Source: a bacterium
GTDB taxonomy: Bacteria; Myxococcota_A; Polyangia; Nannocystales; Nannocystaceae
NCBI GenBank assembly: GCA_024742475.1
Contig: JANSYI010000008.1
Span: 186,001-250,000, forward strand
DNA: 64,000 nt
Direction of reading: 5' to 3'
Part shown: positions 42,988 to 51,547 of the stretch, piece after piece
Layout: each line of letters begins with the position of its first letter
Numbering within the stretch: position 1 is the first letter of the stretch
Made by a program: the position numbers and the translations under genes
Notes under the pieces: generated by a model
Told to the model about the DNA's origin: nothing
What the model saw: only the letters and a program-made list of their open reading frames with translations
The model's database searches: none

Positions 42988-43471
42988 GAACGACGCCGTC
43001 GCCCCACCCGAAACCTGGACCGCGCTCGACTCCGATGCGGCGGTCCCCGCCGAGGGCAACGTGCTCGTCAGCGTCGAGCGATGGCTCAACGAGGCCGACG
43101 CCCTCCGCCAGCGCGGCGCCCAGGTGGGCATCCTCGTGCAGCCGGGCGACGACGTGCTCACGCTCGTGGGCGCCCTCGATGGCGTCGCCCTGGTCGCCGT
43201 CGCGTTCCCCAAGTTCACCGAGGGGCGCGGGTACTCCTCGGCCCGACTCTTGCGCGACCGGCTCGGCTACGAGGGTGAGCTGCGAGCCGTGGGCGACGTG
43301 TTGCCCGACCAGGTGTTCTACATGCGCCGCGTAGGCTTCGACAGCTTCGAGCTCGCCGAAGGCAAGTCGCCACAGACGGCGATCGAGAAGCTCGAGGAGT
43401 TCTCGGTCACGTACCAAGCGGCCGCAGACACCGACAAGCCGCTCTTCCGCCGCGTGCAGCGGCCGAGCTGA
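42974..43471 (+). CDS. DUF934 protein
   Basis: From ATG 42974, overlapping the end of cysI by 14 bp, the product is 165 residues. It matches DUF934 (FPKFTEGRGYSSARLLRDRL, GELRAVGDVLPDQVFYMRRV, GFDSFEL), a protein found nearly always next to sulfite reductase genes. Its role is unknown; assembly or stability of the reductase is the usual guess. It has no signal peptide. It ends 6 bp before the convergent Tae4-like gene. Confidence 0.9.
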   Translation: MALIKNDAVAPPETWTALDSDAAVPAEGNVLVSVERWLNEADALRQRGAQVGILVQPGDDVLTLVGALDGVALVAVAFPKFTEGRGYSSARLLRDRLGYEGELRAVGDVLPDQVFYMRRVGFDSFELAEGKSPQTAIEKLEEFSVTYQAAADTDKPLFRRVQRPS

Positions 43472-43477
43472 CCGGCG

Positions 43478-43912
43478 CTACTGGCAGAGCCACAGGTGCA
43501 CGGCGTGCGCCTTGTCGAAGTACTCCGACCCGGCGCAGTTCCTGCCGTCCCAGATGTCGAAGTGGCCGGTCGCGTCGGACCAGCCGCGGACGTCGAACAT
43601 GATGACGCCCTTCTTGCCGTGCACGTCGTTGCGTCCGGTGCCGTTGATCTCGGGGCGCTTGTACGCCTTGTCTAGATACGGCTTGAACTCGGCGACGCGG
43701 AACGCGTAGCGCTTGTTGTTCTTGCCGTAGGTCGTGGTGAGCCCTGGGTAGTTGGCGGGGATGGGTGAGCCGGCCTCGTTGAAGCTGTGGCTGACCCGGA
43801 TCACGCACGTGTTGGTCACCCACGCACCCCCCGCGCCTCCACCGATGAATCGTTTGACCTCTTCGGAGCTGCCGGTCGGGTAGTGCTTCCAGAGAAGATC
43901 GAAGGGTGGCAT
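43478..43912 (-). CDS. tae4: Tae4-like type VI amidase effector
   Basis: From ATG 43912 the protein is 144 residues with the NlpC/P60-like layout of Tae4 peptidoglycan amidases: NTCVIRVSHSFNEAG with the catalytic Cys (residue 36), KKGVIMFDVRGWSDATGHFD with the catalytic His (about 117), and DIWDGRNC. The whole length is similar to Tae4 members, which cut the gamma-D-Glu-meso-DAP bond in rival cells. There is no signal peptide, as expected for a T6SS-injected toxin. It is not near the other T6SS module (32 kb away) and has no recognisable Tai4 next to it. The lipoprotein upstream on the same strand is the only local candidate for immunity. Confidence 0.85.
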   Translation of the reverse strand: MPPFDLLWKHYPTGSSEEVKRFIGGGAGGAWVTNTCVIRVSHSFNEAGSPIPANYPGLTTTYGKNNKRYAFRVAEFKPYLDKAYKRPEINGTGRNDVHGKKGVIMFDVRGWSDATGHFDIWDGRNCAGSEYFDKAHAVHLWLCQ

Positions 43913-44044
43913 CCGCACGCCGGCTAGTGTGGTCCAAGAACGGACACAAGCCCACATCATTCCTCGATTTCGGCCCCGTACGGCGTCGCACGGCTCTTCG
44001 AGGTGACCCAGGACCAGGACTGCGCCGGTCGCGAGGACCTTCGG

Positions 44045-44626
44045 TCAGGGCTTCCCCTGGGGCAAACCGTGGCACGCGATCCAAGCGTCCGCGCGCTCGA
44101 ACGCGTCCTCCACCCAGCCCTCGGGGAGACTGTCGAGCGGCATCTGCAGCGGCGGGCCATCGAGCAAGCCCGGCATGAAGTTCGCGGCGGCCTCGTCTCC
44201 CGCCTTGGCCGCGAGGCGAAGAAACGCGACCGCGGACACGTAATCCTCACGCTGAGACTCCTCGGGTGCGCCGGCAGTGAAGAGCGTACCGAAGAGCGTG
44301 CGACCGTAGAGCGACTGCGCAGGCACGCTCCCGTTCTCGGCGGCGATCTTCAGCGTGTCCATCGCGGCACGCAGCGGCGCCTCCTTCATGTGTTCACCAT
44401 CCCGGGCACCTTCGAGCTGCGCCGCGCCTTTGGCGTAGGTCTCGGCGACCACGTCCGCTTCGACCAGCGGGATGCAATCGGACGACGCCGCCGGCTCGTC
44501 TTTCGCGTCCTCCTCATCGGGGGTCGCGGAGCGAACATCGGCGGCGTCGGGCGGTGCGTTCGTGGGTGTCGTCGGCTGCGAAGCGCAGCTGCAAAGGAGT
44601 ACGAGGCACGGCCACACCCGGAGCAT
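44045..44626 (-). CDS. Lipoprotein with Sel1/TPR-like helical repeats
   Basis: The 193-residue product starts MLRVWPCLVLLCSCASQ (lipobox LLCSC), followed by a Pro/Ala/Asp linker and helical repeats with a Sel1-like look (AENGSVPAQSLYGRTLFGTL, AKAGDEAAANFMPGLLDG). Cys pairs at each end could form disulfides in the periplasm. It lies 132 bp upstream of the Tae4-like gene on the same strand. Periplasmic location would suit an immunity protein against a peptidoglycan amidase, but there is no sequence match to Tai4. Confidence 0.75.
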   Translation of the reverse strand: MLRVWPCLVLLCSCASQPTTPTNAPPDAADVRSATPDEEDAKDEPAASSDCIPLVEADVVAETYAKGAAQLEGARDGEHMKEAPLRAAMDTLKIAAENGSVPAQSLYGRTLFGTLFTAGAPEESQREDYVSAVAFLRLAAKAGDEAAANFMPGLLDGPPLQMPLDSLPEGWVEDAFERADAWIACHGLPQGKP

Positions 44627-44649
44627 GGCCTGAGCCTACGTCGCGAGGA

Positions 44650-45312
44650 CTAGCGGTCCAAGCGGATGCTGACGCGACGGTCCTTCGACCAGTCCTCGGG
44701 GTCTTCGGAGGCCATCGACTCGCCGCGCGAGTAGGTGTCGAACCTCGACTTGGCCAGGCCGCTCTCGATGAGCGCTTCGCCCACGGCGTTGGCGCGGTCG
44801 AGGCCGAGCTCGCGGTTGTAGTACTCGGTGCCGCGCGGGTCCGCATAGCCGGTGATGACGAGGCGGTCGTCATCGAGCGGGCTCATTTGCAGACACAGCG
44901 CGAGCATGGTGAGCATGGGGTGTTTGCTCTCCTTGACCTTGGCCGAGTCGGTCTCGAACTTCACGCCAGGCTTGGGCAGGCCGCACGCGTCGGCGAGGGT
45001 CGGCTCGATCATCAAGGACACCTCGAGATCGGTCGGCGCAGGGACGGTGGCCGCGGTTGGCGGCACGGGCGGATACTCGAAGCGGACGATCTCGACCATC
45101 TCGTAGTAGCCATCTTCGTCGAAGTGCGGCAGCGCGGTGCCATCGTCGAGCTCCTCGCGGCTGAGGTCGCTCGCCTCTTCGGGGTCGGCGCCCACGATGG
45201 GGTCGGTGTTGCTCATGTACTCGGGGGTCACCGAGCCCTTGTCCGCCGAGCTACATCCTGCGGTCAGGGCGGCAATGGTGCAGATCGTGACGAAGTGGCT
45301 CTTGGACAGCAT
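44650..45312 (-). CDS. OmpA-family lipoprotein
   Basis: From ATG 45312 the protein is 220 residues with a lipoprotein signal (MLSKSHFVTICTIAALTAGC) and a C-terminal OmpA-type peptidoglycan-binding domain (KFETDSAKVKESKHPML, ITGYADPRGTEYYNRELG, RANAVGEALIESGL, DRRVSIRL). The domain contains the conserved NxxLxxxRA-like contact region in a variant form (YNRELGLDRAN). It should tether the outer membrane to peptidoglycan. It lies 23 bp upstream of the Sel1-like lipoprotein on the same strand, likely in one operon. Confidence 0.9.
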   Translation of the reverse strand: MLSKSHFVTICTIAALTAGCSSADKGSVTPEYMSNTDPIVGADPEEASDLSREELDDGTALPHFDEDGYYEMVEIVRFEYPPVPPTAATVPAPTDLEVSLMIEPTLADACGLPKPGVKFETDSAKVKESKHPMLTMLALCLQMSPLDDDRLVITGYADPRGTEYYNRELGLDRANAVGEALIESGLAKSRFDTYSRGESMASEDPEDWSKDRRVSIRLDR

Positions 45313-45601
45313 GCACTCGTGTGGTGCAGGAGCCGTGCCACCGCGGATCGCCGCAGAGGCCGTCCTTTCGTGCGCGATCGTGTGCACGACGCGAGCGTCT
45401 GCGCTCGGGTGTGCGAGCGAGCACCGGCACAGAAGGAACGTTGCACCAATGAGTGTTGGTACCGACCGAGCTCGTCTCGTTCCGACCGAAGTGGATTTTC
45501 CCTCGAACGGCCACCAAAGCGCTCTTGCGCTGCGATTCTCCTTTGCAGAGGTCGACACTTCAGACCACTATCCGAACGTCGTCACCCGAGGATTGGTCTC
45601 C

Positions 45602-46975
45602 ATGAAGAACACGCTGCGATTGTCCACGCTCGTCTCCCTGGCCTCGTTGGTCGCCTGCTTCGACCCCAACGAGCCCATCGTACTCGGTGGCGCGTCGGAC
45701 TCGAGCGGCACGACCTCGGCGAGCGAGACCGAGGATGGCTCGCAGTCGTCGTCCAACCCCACCGACTCGACGAGCACGTCGTCCGGCCCCTCCTCCGCGA
45801 CCGGCGACACCACGTCCGCGGACGTCACCGGGGACTCGAGCGACACCAGCCCCACGAGCGCCGAGTCGACGGGCAGCGCCGACTACTGCGGCCTTCCCGA
45901 GCCCACGCTCTCGTTCGCCGAGCCGGAGGTCTACATGCAAGGAGGGAGCGCCGTGTCCATCACGCTGGCAGACATCCTCGGCAGCCCGGGGCCCGACATC
46001 ATCGTGGGCGACCCCTCCGAGTCTCAGCTCATCATCCTCGAGAACAACGAGCTCTTGGCCGACTTCACCGTCGTTGCCACCCTTCCCCTCGGCCCCGATG
46101 GATGGCTGCCCGCGGTCGGGGACCTCACCGGGAACGGGCGCCCCGACCTCGCCGCTGCGACCGGTGATGGCGTGTGGACGTGGATCTCCGATGGCGACCA
46201 GCTCAGCGACGGCCAGTTTCAGACGACCACCCACGACCCCACGTGGGGCACGGTGATCGCCAACGTCGGCGGCTCGGCGTTCGCGGAGGTCATCGTTCAA
46301 ACCAACCCTGGTGAAGGCGGCCGCTTGGAGGTCTTCCCGGGCCAAGGAGGCGGCGTAGGCTCGACCCCGACGGTCGTGCCGGGAGGCCGACGAACTCCGA
46401 GGATGCTCGCCGCCGAGCTCGACGGCGACGGCCTCGTCGACCTGATCGTCCCCCGCACCGACTCCGAGCAGGAGACGCGCATCGACGGAATGGACGTCCT
46501 GCTCTCACGCGGCAACGCGGACGCGTTCGACTTCGAGGTCCTCAGCTTCGAGACGGGGCCCACGCCGTGGGGCATCGCCATCGGCGACTTCAACGAAGAC
46601 AGCTTCACCGACGTCTTGGTGGCCCACCAAGGCGCGTCCCCGGGCGACGGCATCGTCGACAGCGTTCAGGTCTGGCTTGGTGACGGCACCGGAGATCTCG
46701 CTGCGCAGCCCGAGGTCGACGTCGGCGACACCCTCGGATTCCCAGCCGTGGGGGACCTCGACTGCGACGGCCACGTCGATGCCGTCGTCGCGAGCGCGCA
46801 GGGCGTCTACATCTTGCGTGGCGACGGCACCGGTGCGCTCGCGCCCGCCGAGCAGCTCTTCGACGCGGGCGTCACCGGCTCGGTCGCCGTCGGCCAGCTC
46901 GACGCAGACGACCGCCTCGACGTCGTCGTCGGCATCGCCCCCGAAGGCCGCGTCGAGGTCTACTACGCGGACTGA
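45602..46975 (+). CDS. FG-GAP/VCBS repeat lipoprotein
   Basis: From ATG 45602 the protein is 457 residues. The signal ends in a lipobox (LVSLASLVACF), followed by a long Ser/Thr/Asp linker (about residues 30-95) and FG-GAP/VCBS-type repeats (DILGSPGPDIIVGD, AVGDLTGNGRPDLAAATGD, AAELDGDGLVDLIV, AIGDFNEDSFTDVLVAH, AVGDLDCDGHVDAVVAS, DADDRLDVVVGI). These form a beta-propeller with Asp-rich calcium-binding loops, as in integrin alpha-like surface proteins. It is divergent from the OmpA gene across a 289-bp gap. Ligand unknown. Confidence 0.9.
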   Translation: MKNTLRLSTLVSLASLVACFDPNEPIVLGGASDSSGTTSASETEDGSQSSSNPTDSTSTSSGPSSATGDTTSADVTGDSSDTSPTSAESTGSADYCGLPEPTLSFAEPEVYMQGGSAVSITLADILGSPGPDIIVGDPSESQLIILENNELLADFTVVATLPLGPDGWLPAVGDLTGNGRPDLAAATGDGVWTWISDGDQLSDGQFQTTTHDPTWGTVIANVGGSAFAEVIVQTNPGEGGRLEVFPGQGGGVGSTPTVVPGGRRTPRMLAAELDGDGLVDLIVPRTDSEQETRIDGMDVLLSRGNADAFDFEVLSFETGPTPWGIAIGDFNEDSFTDVLVAHQGASPGDGIVDSVQVWLGDGTGDLAAQPEVDVGDTLGFPAVGDLDCDGHVDAVVASAQGVYILRGDGTGALAPAEQLFDAGVTGSVAVGQLDADDRLDVVVGIAPEGRVEVYYAD

Positions 46976-47004
46976 CGCGCGACGGTCGAGAGCTGAACCT
47001 CCGG

Positions 47005-47023
47005 TGCGGCCGCGCCGGCCGCA
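47005..47023. other. GC-rich hairpin downstream of the FG-GAP gene
   Basis: TGCGGCC and GGCCGCA form a perfect 7-bp stem around a 5-base loop, 30 bp after the stop. No T-tract follows, but two further short inverted repeats (GGGGACATCCCC and TCAGG/CCTGA) lie within 60 bp. A factor-dependent or weak terminator is possible. Confidence 0.35.
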
Positions 47024-47191
47024 GATGGGGACATCCCCGAGGCGCTTCAGGCTCGCGCCCTGAGGACGTGACTTGGGAGACTTCGGCGACGACGAAGCGC
47101 GCGTGCGCCACCGCGGGGTGAAACCCGCGTCCGCTTGGGGCCCTGTGGACCCAACCCTTGGGGGCCGTTTCGTCTACAGTCCCGAAGCGAA

Positions 47192-48808
47192 ATGGACTCA
47201 CAGGGTGCAGAACCCGCGAACGGTGCAGCCGGAGCGGGTCAGTACAGCGTTATCGCGAAGCTGGGACAAGGCGGCATGGCGGGTGTGTACCTGGCAGTGG
47301 CCCGGGGACCGGTATCCGATTTCCACAAGCTCGTGGTGCTCAAGCGCTTGCACGAGTCGCTGCAGCAAGACGCGGGCTTCGTTCGCATGTTCGTCCGCGA
47401 AGCGAAGATCGCCGCGCGGTTGAACCACCCCAACGTCGTGCACACCTACTCGGTCGACATCGAGGCGGGCCAGCCCGTGATCGTCATGGAGTACCTCGAC
47501 GGCGTGCCGCTCTCGATGCTCAGGAAGCGCCTGCGCGGCCGCCCGTTCGAGGAACGGCTCCCGATCCTCGGCGCCATTGCCCAGGTGCTCGCCGGTCTCC
47601 ACTACGTTCACGAGCTCACGGACTACGACGGCTCCCCGATGGGTCTGATCCATCGCGACGTCAAGCCCGCAAACGTCTTCATCACGTTCGACGGGCAGGT
47701 CAAGGTGCTCGACTTCGGCATCGCCAAAGCGACCGCCCCAGGCCAAGACAACACCAACTCGCGCGTACTCAAGGGGACCGCCCGCTACATGGCCCCCGAA
47801 GCGGTCGGCGGCGGCTCGGTCGACCGCCGCGCAGACATCTTCTCGACGGGCGTCATGCTCTGGGAGGCTGCCACTGGGCTTCGCCTGTGGGAGGGCGACG
47901 AAGAGCTCCAGATCATCCGGCGACTGATGGACAACGACGTGCCGTCGGTCGACTCGGTCAGCCCCGACACGCCGCCCGAGTTGACGCAGATGTGCCGCCA
48001 GGCGCTGCAGCTCGCTCCCGAGGACCGACAACAGACCGCGGCCGAGCTTCGCACCGCGCTGCTCTCGTTCCTGGGCGACAGCGAGCTCGGGGATATCGAA
48101 GCCTCGCTGCGAGCGGTCATGGTCGCGGAGTTCTCTGAGCGTCGGAAGGAACGCGCAGCGACGATTCAGAAGCGGCTGGCCGAGACGTCCGAGACTTCGA
48201 TGCCCGGCGCCGACGATGTCCGTACGCTGCCCGGCGGATCGTCGCGGTCCACGCTCGACCCGCTCTCTGCTCCGTCGGTTGCAGCGAGCGCCCCGCCCGA
48301 GCCCGCTCCTCGCCGCGGCCTCTCCAGGTTCGCCGTGGTGGGCCTGCTCTCGGTGGCGCTCGGTGGGCTAGGCATGCTCGCCTACGTCTCGACGCGGCCG
48401 TCGGCGGATACGCCTTCGCCCGCCCAGATCGACGACCGCCCCCGCTCGCCCGAGACCGCGCCCGAGGAGCCCTCTGCTCCCTCCGAGCCGACCCAGAACG
48501 TGGTCCCGGCGCCCGAGCCCGAACCCGCCCCTGCGCCCGAGCCCGAGCCCGAGCCCGAGCCGGATGCTCCGGTCGCGGTCGACGTCCCCGAGCCGTCCGA
48601 GAGCCCTCCCAAGGCGACTTCGCGCCAAGGACGGTCGGGGAAACGCCAACGACCCCGCTCGCCGAGCGGCGAACCAAAGCCCGAAAAACCCGCGCCCGAG
48701 CCTCCGGCCGCGCGCAACCTACAGCCTGGCGAAATGCCGACGAAGACTCAGAAGAAGAAGCCCGGACTCTCCTTGGACAAAGACTCGCCGTGGGGGAAGC
48801 AGCCATGA
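47192..48808 (+). CDS. Membrane-anchored Ser/Thr protein kinase
   Basis: From ATG 47192 the protein is 538 residues. The kinase domain (about 17-290) has the P-loop LGQGGMAGVYLA, the ATP lysine in VVLKRLHE, catalytic HRDVKPANVFI and DFGIAKA, and APEAVGGG. One membrane span follows (FAVVGLLSVALGGLGMLAYV, about 375-395). The C-terminal 140 residues are Pro/Glu-rich (PAPEPEPAPAPEPEPEPEP) and then Lys/Arg-rich, likely outside the membrane. Such kinases are typical of myxobacteria. The stop overlaps the next start (ATGA), coupling it to a PEGA protein. Confidence 0.93.
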   Translation: MDSQGAEPANGAAGAGQYSVIAKLGQGGMAGVYLAVARGPVSDFHKLVVLKRLHESLQQDAGFVRMFVREAKIAARLNHPNVVHTYSVDIEAGQPVIVMEYLDGVPLSMLRKRLRGRPFEERLPILGAIAQVLAGLHYVHELTDYDGSPMGLIHRDVKPANVFITFDGQVKVLDFGIAKATAPGQDNTNSRVLKGTARYMAPEAVGGGSVDRRADIFSTGVMLWEAATGLRLWEGDEELQIIRRLMDNDVPSVDSVSPDTPPELTQMCRQALQLAPEDRQQTAAELRTALLSFLGDSELGDIEASLRAVMVAEFSERRKERAATIQKRLAETSETSMPGADDVRTLPGGSSRSTLDPLSAPSVAASAPPEPAPRRGLSRFAVVGLLSVALGGLGMLAYVSTRPSADTPSPAQIDDRPRSPETAPEEPSAPSEPTQNVVPAPEPEPAPAPEPEPEPEPDAPVAVDVPEPSESPPKATSRQGRSGKRQRPRSPSGEPKPEKPAPEPPAARNLQPGEMPTKTQKKKPGLSLDKDSPWGKQP

Positions 48809-49788
48809 AATCGACCGCGCTCGCGCTGTCCCTCGCCGTCGGGTCCTCCGGCGTCGCCGTCCTGCCCACAGCTGCAGGCGCCGAGCCCTCGCGCCCCTCC
48901 GATCCCGCGCTCGATGCCGCGATGAAGCACTTCGAACAAGGCATCGCGCTGTACGAAGAAGGCGACTACGCGGCCGCCCTCTTCGCGTTCGAAAAGGCGT
49001 ACGAGACCAAACCCGACCACCGGCTGCTCTACAACATCGGGGTCACCGCGCTCGAGCTCAAGGACTACGCAGCGGCCATCGACGCCTTGTCGAAGTATCT
49101 CGAGGAGGGCGGAGACGAAATCGCCGAGGATCGACGCGCCGAGGTCGAAGGCCAGCTCACGACGCTTCGCAGCCGCGTGGGCACCGTGACCATCGACTGC
49201 AACGTCGAGGGTGCCGAGGTGCGCGTCGACGGCAAGGTCGTCGGCACCACCCCGCTGGCGGGGCCCCTGACGCTCAACCTCGGTCCGCGCACGATCGAGG
49301 TCGTCGCCTCCGACGGAGAGCACGAGTCGTACTCGAGCGAGGTCGAGGTCGCGGGAGGTTCGTCCACCACGTTGGCCGTCTCTTTGTCGCGAAGGTCTCC
49401 TGCGCCTCCTCCCGCCGTCTTGGCCGAGGAACCGACGGAGCCCGAGACTGCGCCCTCGCGGTATCCAAAGCTTCGGGTCGCCACGTTCGTCGGTCTGGGC
49501 GTCACGGGGCTCGCAGGAGCCGGCCTCGCGGTCGCAGGCTCGCTGGCGCTCCGGGCCGATGACGACCTCCAGCGAGAGCACGACCGTTTCCCTGGAGATC
49601 CCGACGCGCTGTCGAACGCGCGCGATCGTCGAGACTCTCTCGTGCTGACCTCCAACGTGATGATCGGCGTCACCGCGGCGTTTGCCGCCGCGACGATTGG
49701 CATCGGCGTGGCCACGGTCGTCTCCAAGCGGCGACAGGATTCACAGCGCGCGCGCTTGCAACCCGGCGGCTTCGAGCTGCGCTTCTGA
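48805..49788 (+). CDS. PEGA-domain TPR protein
   Basis: From ATG 48805 the product is 327 residues: a signal peptide (MKSTALALSLAVGSSGVAVL, cleavage near AGAEP), a TPR region (AMKHFEQGIALYEEGDYAAA, LYNIGVTALELKDYAAAIDA), a PEGA-type beta domain (VGTVTIDCNVEGAEVRVDGK, GTTPLAGPLTLNLGPRTIEV) and two C-terminal hydrophobic segments that may insert in the membrane. PEGA domains are found in surface and S-layer-associated proteins. It is coupled to the kinase gene upstream and 12 bp before a lipoprotein gene, suggesting a kinase-linked envelope function. Confidence 0.9.
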   Translation: MKSTALALSLAVGSSGVAVLPTAAGAEPSRPSDPALDAAMKHFEQGIALYEEGDYAAALFAFEKAYETKPDHRLLYNIGVTALELKDYAAAIDALSKYLEEGGDEIAEDRRAEVEGQLTTLRSRVGTVTIDCNVEGAEVRVDGKVVGTTPLAGPLTLNLGPRTIEVVASDGEHESYSSEVEVAGGSSTTLAVSLSRRSPAPPPAVLAEEPTEPETAPSRYPKLRVATFVGLGVTGLAGAGLAVAGSLALRADDDLQREHDRFPGDPDALSNARDRRDSLVLTSNVMIGVTAAFAAATIGIGVATVVSKRRQDSQRARLQPGGFELRF

Positions 49789-49799
49789 GAGCGAACCAC

Positions 49800-50768
49800 A
49801 TGAAACGCTACGAGATCGGACTCATCGTCTTGGCCCTCGGATCCGGGTGCGGATTGCTACTCGAAGCCGACGATGTGCAGTGCAACGAAGACTCCGACTG
49901 CACCGAGCGCGGCTTCGCGGGCGCGGCCTGCGAACAGAACGTGTGCGTCACCGCGACCCCGGACTCCGAGACGGAGCCCACGTCGACCGGAAGCACCGGC
50001 CCAACCACGGGTGAAGCCAGCACGACGTCGTCGGCGGGCGAGGACTCGTCCTCATCGTCGGGCCCGGTCGTCGGGGACGGTCCTTGGGACTGCATCGGTC
50101 ACGTCGAGTGGGACGAAGAGGACGAGAACGTCCCCGCCGCGCTCGGTCTTCACTTCACCAACGGTCAGTTCCAAGACTTCGAGGGCGCCGAGCTCAACGC
50201 GTGTCGGCCACTCGATCTCGAGTGCGACGAGCCGCTGTCGACCGCTGTGTCGGGGCCTGACGGCGTCGCGTTCGCCGAGGTCTACTACGGGTTCGACGGG
50301 TACTTCCGGGCTCCCCCTCCCGAGTCCATTCCCGACGCCTACCCGCTCATCATCTTCGCCAACCCGCCCCCGTTCTCCGTCGAGACCGAGTCTCGGGGCG
50401 GAGACATCCTGTTCATCGAGCCCACCACGGTCGCCGCACTGGCGGCGGTGTCCGGCGAAGAGATCGTTCCGGATACCGGCTTCATCTTCTTCTCCGCCTT
50501 CGACTGCAACAACGAGCTGGCGGCCGACGTGACGCTCTCGGTCAGCCCGGTCGGCGAGTCGACCGTGGTGACCTACCTCGACGGGGGCTTTCCAAACCCC
50601 GAGCTCACCGAGACCGCAGAGTCGGGTCAGGGCGCGGTGATCAACGTCCCTCCGGGCTTGGTCGAGGTCACCGCCACCTCACTCGATGGCGGCAAGTTCT
50701 TCGAGGGCTCCGTCCTCGTCGAGGCCAACACCATCACGGGGCTCGCGGTCGTTCCGGCGCCCATGTAG
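49800..50768 (+). CDS. Lipoprotein downstream of the kinase-PEGA genes
   Basis: The 322-residue product starts MKRYEIGLIVLALGSGCGL (lipobox GSGC). A Cys-rich segment (CNEDSDCTERGFAGAACEQN) resembles short disulfide knots seen at the start of many myxobacterial lipoproteins, and a Thr/Ser linker follows. The rest is a beta-rich domain (HVEWDEEDENVPAALGLHF, VEVTATSLDGGKFFEGSV) with no family I recognise. It is likely surface-exposed and probably the last gene of the kinase operon. Confidence 0.82.
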   Translation: MKRYEIGLIVLALGSGCGLLLEADDVQCNEDSDCTERGFAGAACEQNVCVTATPDSETEPTSTGSTGPTTGEASTTSSAGEDSSSSSGPVVGDGPWDCIGHVEWDEEDENVPAALGLHFTNGQFQDFEGAELNACRPLDLECDEPLSTAVSGPDGVAFAEVYYGFDGYFRAPPPESIPDAYPLIIFANPPPFSVETESRGGDILFIEPTTVAALAAVSGEEIVPDTGFIFFSAFDCNNELAADVTLSVSPVGESTVVTYLDGGFPNPELTETAESGQGAVINVPPGLVEVTATSLDGGKFFEGSVLVEANTITGLAVVPAPM

Positions 50769-50800
50769 ACGGCATCGGGTGTTGCTGCGGCGCCTCGGAT

Positions 50801-51481
50801 TCAGGGGTGCGGCGTCGGAGCTGAACCAACCGTGCTCAGCGGAGACTGGACGTTGACGACCATCGTCGGGTCGGCGACGAAGGCAGCGTCGAGCGGCGCC
50901 TTCAGGAACTGCGGCTCGATGATCGAGACGCTGCCCTCTGAAGCGTGCGCGAGGCGGCGCAGCTTTGCGGCCGCCGCGATCATCGTGCGAGCTCGCGACC
51001 GTCCGACAACCCCCGCGAGTTCCCGGCGATCGACGCCGATGAGATCGCCGTATGTCCTGACGCCGAGCTCGCTCAGGTTCGACAGCTCCCGTCGCGCCGC
51101 TTCGATCCGGCGCTTGGCGCTCGACGTGGCCTTGTAGCGGGGTGCGACGATGAACTGCGGATCGATGATGGAGACCACGTCCAGAGGGGTCGCGGGATCG
51201 AGCAGCCCTTGCGAACCCGCATGCGCTCGCGCGGCCGACTGAAGCGAGCGTGCCCGGCTTCGACCGAGAATACCGACCAACACGCGCCCAGACGCGGTCG
51301 CCAGATCCCCGTGGGTGCGTACTCCGGCGCGCGCGAGCGCTTCGAGCTGCGACTTGGCTTCATCTGGACTCACAGCGCTCGGACCCACGGCGGAGGCCTT
51401 GGCGTCGACCGCGGCCACTGTGGTGGTTGCGGGGAGCAGCAGTCCGACCAGGAGCGAGAGGTGCAGAACGCGGCGCGTCAT
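50801..51481 (-). CDS. Exported protein with two helix-hairpin-helix-like repeats
   Basis: From ATG 51481 the protein is 226 residues with a signal peptide (MTRRVLHLSLLVGLLLPATT). It has two similar segments: LEALARAGVRTHGDLATASG with VGILGRSRARSLQSAARA, and LSNLSELGVRTYGDLIGVDR with AGVVGRSRARTMIAAAAK. Each ends with GRSRAR, and each is followed by a SIIDPQF or SIIEPQF motif. The pattern resembles DUF4332-like HhH domains that bind DNA inside cells, but here the protein is exported. Function unknown. Confidence 0.75.
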   Translation of the reverse strand: MTRRVLHLSLLVGLLLPATTTVAAVDAKASAVGPSAVSPDEAKSQLEALARAGVRTHGDLATASGRVLVGILGRSRARSLQSAARAHAGSQGLLDPATPLDVVSIIDPQFIVAPRYKATSSAKRRIEAARRELSNLSELGVRTYGDLIGVDRRELAGVVGRSRARTMIAAAAKLRRLAHASEGSVSIIEPQFLKAPLDAAFVADPTMVVNVQSPLSTVGSAPTPHP

Positions 51482-51547
51482 GACCGTCCCAACGCGTGTA
51501 CGGTGCGAACACCTCACCTGTGCGAAGTCTCCCCGCTGCGGGCAGCG

